Positions 14,186 through 17,887 of a stretch of DNA of 17,887 nucleotides are shown here, piece after piece (position 1 is the first letter of the stretch; each line of letters starts with the position of its first letter). A program made the position numbers and the translations under genes. Below the pieces are notes generated by a model that searched no databases, was not told where the DNA came from, and was given only the letters and a program-made list of their open reading frames with translations. Origin of the DNA: Oribacterium parvum (lineage in GTDB: Bacteria > Bacillota > Clostridia > Lachnospirales > Lachnospiraceae). The DNA is taken from positions 1 to 17,887 of the forward strand of contig CALIEL010000408.1 in assembly GCA_938022235.1 (NCBI GenBank). Reading direction: 5' to 3'.

Positions 14186-16129
14186 ATGAAGAAACAACCG
14201 ATTTTTACGAAAATATTGATTCCTTTGATGGGGTTGGTTATCTTGGAGATTTTGATTTTGATGATTTCTATTTATGGTCAGGGCTTGTTTTCTCTGATTC
14301 ATAAAAATTCCCAAGATATCATCGAAAGTCGTGTGGAAGCGAGACGAAATTATCTGGAAAGCCTGATGGTGAATCAGTGGATGAATGTCAGCCAAACCGT
14401 GCAAAAGATTAATCTTTTGGCAGATGGGCTTGTGGATGCGGGAAAGATGGACATTGAGGCTATTGATGACAGTTCCGAAAATGCCGCTCCTTTCTTAAGT
14501 GCAGTCAGTATGGACTTAATCAGTATGATGCGGACCAATCACGTTACCGGCGTTTTCATGATATTAAATGCGGATAACTTGGAAGATAGTATGACGTCCA
14601 AGAAATATATGGATAAGCCGGGTCTGTACTTTCGAGATTTGGATCCGGAATCCAGAGCCAGCTCGGAAAACTTGGATTTACTGATTGAACGCTCTCCTCT
14701 TTTGGTGGTACGAAATACCCAGATTGCTACCGATAAAACCTGGAATACCAGCTTTCAATTCGGTACGGCAGATGTGCCCTATTATGACTTTTTATATGAA
14801 CCTACCCAAGCGACCTTTTACAGTAAGCCGGATGTGACCTGGGAGGATATGGGATTTTGGAGTAAACCCTATACCTTATTCGGCGAAACCAGAGAAGCCA
14901 TTGCCTATTCAGTTCCCCTACGGCTTTCCGACGGACGGGTGTATGGAGTTCTGGGAGTGGATATTTTGGTGGATTATTTGAAGCAAAATCTGCCCTCCAG
15001 AGAATTGGACGGTAGTGGAACTGCCTCGTATTTTCTCAGTATTCATAAAAGCGGAAATTCAGAGGGAAGCAGTACAAGCTACCAGGATATCATTCAGCTC
15101 AATTCGATAGAAGCTACGATAGGAGAAGACCGGGAAGGGAAAGTTGTTTCGGATAAGAAGAATTATTTTACCTTCAGTATGCCTTTACATCTTTTTTCCA
15201 CAGTAGGACCTTTCACTGATATGGAGTGGCAGTTGGGAGCGGCTATTCCCTATAAGACGATGAACCGCTTTGCGGATAGGATGACCTTCGTCATGTCCGT
15301 TACCATTATTTTGACTCTGGGCATCGGAATCGTGGGAAGCCTTGTGATTTCCCTGTTTTTGCAAAAGCCTATTCGTAAGCTGGCGTTGGCGATTCGCAGT
15401 AATAAGACGACGGATAAACTTCGTCTCAGAGAAACCGGCATTTTAGAGATTGATCAGATGTCGGAGGCCCTGGAGGATTTGTCCGATCGACTTTTACAGG
15501 AACAAAGGAATCTGCAATACGAAAGAGACCATGACTTCCTTACAGACCTTTATAACCGAAGAGCCTTCGGACGAAGAATCCGGGAGCTTTTGGAGAAAAA
15601 GGGTGGAGGAAATGCTATCGGTGCTTATATCATGATGGACCTGGATAATCTGAAAATTGTAAACGATACCTACGGTCATGAATATGGAGACAAATATATC
15701 CGCTGTGCTTCCGATGCCATGCGAGAAGGATTGGGGGATGAAGCCATTTATTCCCGTATTTCCGGAGACGAGTTCAATGCCTTTATCTTTGATGAAGAGG
15801 GCAATCGGAGCCGTATCAATGCCTTGATTGAAAGATTGCAGGAGACCATTGACAACAGCTTCATCATGCTTCCGGATGGAGAAAAGAAGCAGCTCCGTCT
15901 TTCCGGCGGTGTGAGCTGGTACCCCGAAGGAGGAACCAATCCGGATCAGCTCCAGAAAAATGCTGACTATGCCATGTATGTGGTGAAGAAAACCACAAAG
16001 AGCCAGATTCGTGTCTGGAGTGAAGCCACGGATTTAGGCAAGGAGAAGGAAGAAGAGAAAGAAGAAAAGAAGGAGAAAAAGCCTGCATTTGAGAATCAGC
16101 ACAAAGAGGCAAGTCCGGAGAATGAATAG
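14186..16129 (+). CDS. Membrane dCache-HAMP-GGDEF diguanylate cyclase
   Basis: A 647-residue membrane protein predicted to make cyclic di-GMP in response to an outside signal. TM1 is about residues 9-30. A large extracellular part (about 35-360) ends with dCache-like strings (GFWSKPYTLFGETREAIAYS, GRVYGVLGVDILVDYL). TM2 is about 367-389, followed by a HAMP-like stretch. The GGDEF domain begins near residue 444 (DFLTDLYNRRAF), has MDLDNLKIVNDTYGHEYGD, and carries the active-site loop as RISGDEF (SGDEF 526-530), a variant with known active relatives. The RxxD inhibitory site five residues before it is absent (GDEA instead), so product feedback is not expected. The last 30 residues are a Lys/Glu tail. 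AAAGGA precedes the ATG by 5 bases. It shares an operon with the solute-binding lipoprotein. Confidence 0.92.
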   Translation: MKKQPIFTKILIPLMGLVILEILILMISIYGQGLFSLIHKNSQDIIESRVEARRNYLESLMVNQWMNVSQTVQKINLLADGLVDAGKMDIEAIDDSSENAAPFLSAVSMDLISMMRTNHVTGVFMILNADNLEDSMTSKKYMDKPGLYFRDLDPESRASSENLDLLIERSPLLVVRNTQIATDKTWNTSFQFGTADVPYYDFLYEPTQATFYSKPDVTWEDMGFWSKPYTLFGETREAIAYSVPLRLSDGRVYGVLGVDILVDYLKQNLPSRELDGSGTASYFLSIHKSGNSEGSSTSYQDIIQLNSIEATIGEDREGKVVSDKKNYFTFSMPLHLFSTVGPFTDMEWQLGAAIPYKTMNRFADRMTFVMSVTIILTLGIGIVGSLVISLFLQKPIRKLALAIRSNKTTDKLRLRETGILEIDQMSEALEDLSDRLLQEQRNLQYERDHDFLTDLYNRRAFGRRIRELLEKKGGGNAIGAYIMMDLDNLKIVNDTYGHEYGDKYIRCASDAMREGLGDEAIYSRISGDEFNAFIFDEEGNRSRINALIERLQETIDNSFIMLPDGEKKQLRLSGGVSWYPEGGTNPDQLQKNADYAMYVVKKTTKSQIRVWSEATDLGKEKEEEKEEKKEKKPAFENQHKEASPENE

Positions 16130-16183
16130 AAAAAGTCAGAGTCGGAGTAGATGTAGAAAGCGGCCGGAGTAGGAGCCTAAGGC

Positions 16184-16212
16184 TTGACTTTTCCGCCATT
16201 AGGCAATAAACT
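16184..16212 (+). promoter_or_regulatory. Sigma-A promoter of pheST
   Basis: TTGACT (16184-16189), a 17-base spacer and TAAACT (16207-16212); expected start near 16219. It sits 55 bases past the GGDEF stop. No strong terminator separates the two units. Confidence 0.75.
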
Positions 16213-16218
16213 GTCGGT

Positions 16219-16476
16219 TGAAAAGCGAAGATGGCGCCCAGTACAAAGGGAGAAAAGATAGCCTAGAGAGAGGGATCTTGGCTGAAAGTCCTTTCTATCT
16301 TCCCGATGGAATTTTCCCGCCGGAGCTGTTTTTGTGAAGGAGAGTAGCAAAAACCGTGGAATACGTTACATTCAAAATGAGGGTTCGGTTCTTGGTTTAG
16401 AAGAAAGAATCGAAAAACAGGGTGGTACCGCGAGCAATCGTCCCTGTCTGTTTGAGAACAGACAGGGGCTTTTTTA
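16219..16476 (+). ncRNA. T-box leader (tRNA-Phe sensing) of pheST
   Basis: The T-box sequence AGGGTGGTACCGCG lies at about 16421-16434, followed by the complementary TCGTCCCT and an intrinsic terminator. Stem I landmarks are visible: AGTA near 16240 and AGAGAG...TTGGCTGAAAG near 16265-16289, matching the usual distal-loop pattern. A TTC triplet at 16300-16302, on the 3' side of stem I, is the likely Phe specifier codon, consistent with pheS downstream. Uncharged tRNA-Phe would stabilise the antiterminator and let pheST be transcribed. The exact specifier position is less certain than the T-box itself. Confidence 0.92.
16442..16476 (+). terminator. Attenuator terminator of the pheST T-box
   Basis: CCCTGTCTGTT (16442-16452) pairs perfectly with AACAGACAGGG (16457-16467) around TGAG, followed by CTTTTTT. 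The 5' arm overlaps the strand that pairs with the T-box sequence in the antiterminator. Confidence 0.93.
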
Positions 16477-16575
16477 TTTCTAAAAAAGATAAACTCTAAA
16501 AGAGTTCTCAAAAGAAAGCGGATTTCCTTTGTAAAAGGAAGTAAAACAAAGTTCAAAGTGGAAAGGGAAGAGTGT

Positions 16576-17598
16576 ATGGATCATCAAGTATTGCAAGAGA
16601 TTGTAAAACGGGCAGAGGAACAGATTGCAGGTTCCAAGGACTTAACGGCCTTAAACGACATCAGAGTACAGTTCTTAGGGAAGAAGGGAGAACTGACCGA
16701 GGCGAAGAAGCTTTTAAAGGATCTGAGTCCGGAGGAAAGACCAAAGTTCGGACAGCTGGTTAATGAAATGTTCCAAAAGGTGGAGCAGAGCATTAAGAGC
16801 CATGGAGAGGCCTTGGAAAGAAGCCTTCGGGAAGCAAAAATGCAGGAGGAGACCATTGACATTACCCTTCCCGCCAAGAAGATTCGTTATGGACATCCCC
16901 ACCCCAATACTTTAGCTCTGGAAGAGGTGGAGAAAATCTTTATCGGCATGGGCTATGAGGTGGTAGAGGGACCTGAGGTGGAGTATGACAGCTACAACTT
17001 TGAGAAGCTGAATATTCCGAAGGGGCATCCGGCAAGAGATGAACAGGATACTTTCTATATTAATTCCAATATTTTGCTCCGTACCCAGACATCCTCCGTG
17101 CAGGCAAGATATATGGAGACTCATAAGCCGCCTATTCGTATGATTTGCCCGGGAAGAGTTTTCCGTTCTGATGCGGTGGATGCCACCCACTCCCCCTCTT
17201 TCCACCAGATTGAGGGATTGGTGATTGACAAAAATATTCAATTTTCCGACTTAAAGGGAACCCTGGATTTGTTTGCCAAGGAGCTGTTCGGACAGGATAC
17301 CAAGACCAAGCTTCGTCCCCACCACTTCCCCTTTACGGAGCCTTCCGCAGAGGTGGATGTGTCCTGCTTTAAATGTAAGGGAAAGGGTTGCCGTTTCTGT
17401 AAAGGAGAGGGCTGGATTGAGATTTTAGGCTGCGGTATGGTACATCCCAAGGTTTTGGAGAGCTGTGGTATCGATTCCAAGGAATACAGCGGTTTCGCCT
17501 TCGGTGTGGGCTTGGAGAGAATTGCCCTTTTGAAGTATGAAATCGATGATATGCGTCTTTTATATGAAAATGACCTGCGTTTTCTGGAGCAGTTTTAA
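16576..17598 (+). CDS. pheS: Phenylalanine-tRNA ligase alpha subunit
   Basis: The catalytic subunit of the alpha2-beta2 enzyme that charges tRNA-Phe. The product is 340 residues, the normal bacterial length. Residues about 1-85 form the N-terminal helical coiled coil. Class II motif 2 is seen at GRVFRSDAVDATHSPSFHQIEG (about 193 onward), and motif 3 at GFAFGVGLERIAL (306-318), followed by the typical end DDMRLLYENDLRFLEQF. A Cys cluster (Cys264, Cys267, Cys272, Cys275) resembles the metal-site insertion found in some bacterial PheS. ATG 16576 with AAAGGGAAG upstream is preferred over GTG 16558, which would overlap that site. It is controlled by the T-box leader and followed by pheT after 16 bases. 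Confidence 0.96.
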   Translation: MDHQVLQEIVKRAEEQIAGSKDLTALNDIRVQFLGKKGELTEAKKLLKDLSPEERPKFGQLVNEMFQKVEQSIKSHGEALERSLREAKMQEETIDITLPAKKIRYGHPHPNTLALEEVEKIFIGMGYEVVEGPEVEYDSYNFEKLNIPKGHPARDEQDTFYINSNILLRTQTSSVQARYMETHKPPIRMICPGRVFRSDAVDATHSPSFHQIEGLVIDKNIQFSDLKGTLDLFAKELFGQDTKTKLRPHHFPFTEPSAEVDVSCFKCKGKGCRFCKGEGWIEILGCGMVHPKVLESCGIDSKEYSGFAFGVGLERIALLKYEIDDMRLLYENDLRFLEQF

Positions 17599-17614
17599 GA
17601 GTTAGGGGGAAAAT

Positions 17615-17887
17615 ATGAATACATCCATGAATTGGCTGAGAGCCTATGTTCCGGGACTTTCCGTAAGCGGACAGGAATTCCGGGATGCCATGACATTGGC
17701 AGGAAATAAGGTAGAAACCATGGAGGATTTGGGGGAGAATCTGGAAAAGATTGTTACCGGAAAGATTCTTTCTTTGGAGAAGCATCCGGATGCGGACAAG
17801 CTCTCCATTTGCCAGGTAGATATCGGAAACGAGCAGATTCAGATTGTTACCGGTGCTCAGAATATGAAGCAGGGAGACGTGGTTCCT
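17615..17887 (+). CDS. pheT: Phenylalanine-tRNA ligase beta subunit (first 91 residues, runs off window)
   Basis: The beginning of the large subunit of phenylalanyl-tRNA synthetase, which binds tRNA and edits mischarged Tyr-tRNA. Visible features are the N-terminal MNWLRAYVPGL and a tRNA-binding (OB-fold) domain around residues 40-91, with HPDADKLSICQVDIG and QIVTGAQNMKQGD. The start has AGGGGGAA 4-10 bases upstream, and the gene lies 16 bases after pheS in the usual order. The gene continues past the window edge. Confidence 0.95.
   Translation, partial: MNTSMNWLRAYVPGLSVSGQEFRDAMTLAGNKVETMEDLGENLEKIVTGKILSLEKHPDADKLSICQVDIGNEQIQIVTGAQNMKQGDVVP

Overview
The window looks like chromosome of a motile, anaerobic Firmicute. 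A Clostridia/Lachnospiraceae-type genome is my best guess, with an Oribacterium-like relative possible but unproven. The reasons are a T-box-controlled pheST operon, strong AAGGAGG ribosome binding sites, moderate G+C, flagellar and chemotaxis genes, and receptors with very similar signalling domains.

Layout. Positions 1-1499 (minus strand) hold the start of cheA and a lone flgB, separated by a terminator. Positions 1882-11759 (plus strand) hold three paralogous dCache-HAMP-MA chemoreceptors. The first is interrupted in frame by a single TAG. The third carries an unusual 228-residue tail. Between receptors 1 and 2 lies a foreign-looking block: about 390 bp of nested direct and inverted repeats, three 32-bp-spaced iterons, and an AAA ATPase/DUF4143 gene. 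Positions 12021-12524 encode a small Nudix hydrolase that seems to be leaderless. Positions 12657-16129 hold a two-gene operon: a solute-binding lipoprotein with no transporter genes beside it, then a membrane dCache-GGDEF diguanylate cyclase. From 16184 to the end is the pheS-pheT operon with its sigma-A promoter and T-box leader.

How it works together. Six transcription units (cheA, flgB, the three receptors and the binding protein-GGDEF pair) each have a motif of the form (C)TTAT-N15/16-GCCGATRW at a sensible distance upstream. This resembles sigma-28/SigD motility promoters. If it is real, the binding protein and cyclase are made together with the flagellar and chemotaxis genes, and may be a ligand-to-c-di-GMP input for motility rather than a transport system. 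The Nudix, ATPase and pheST genes lack the motif. The most interesting items are the motility-linked binding protein-cyclase pair, the shared promoter motif, the amber-split receptor with a restart site, the tailed receptor, and the palindromic repeat/iteron/ATPase block.
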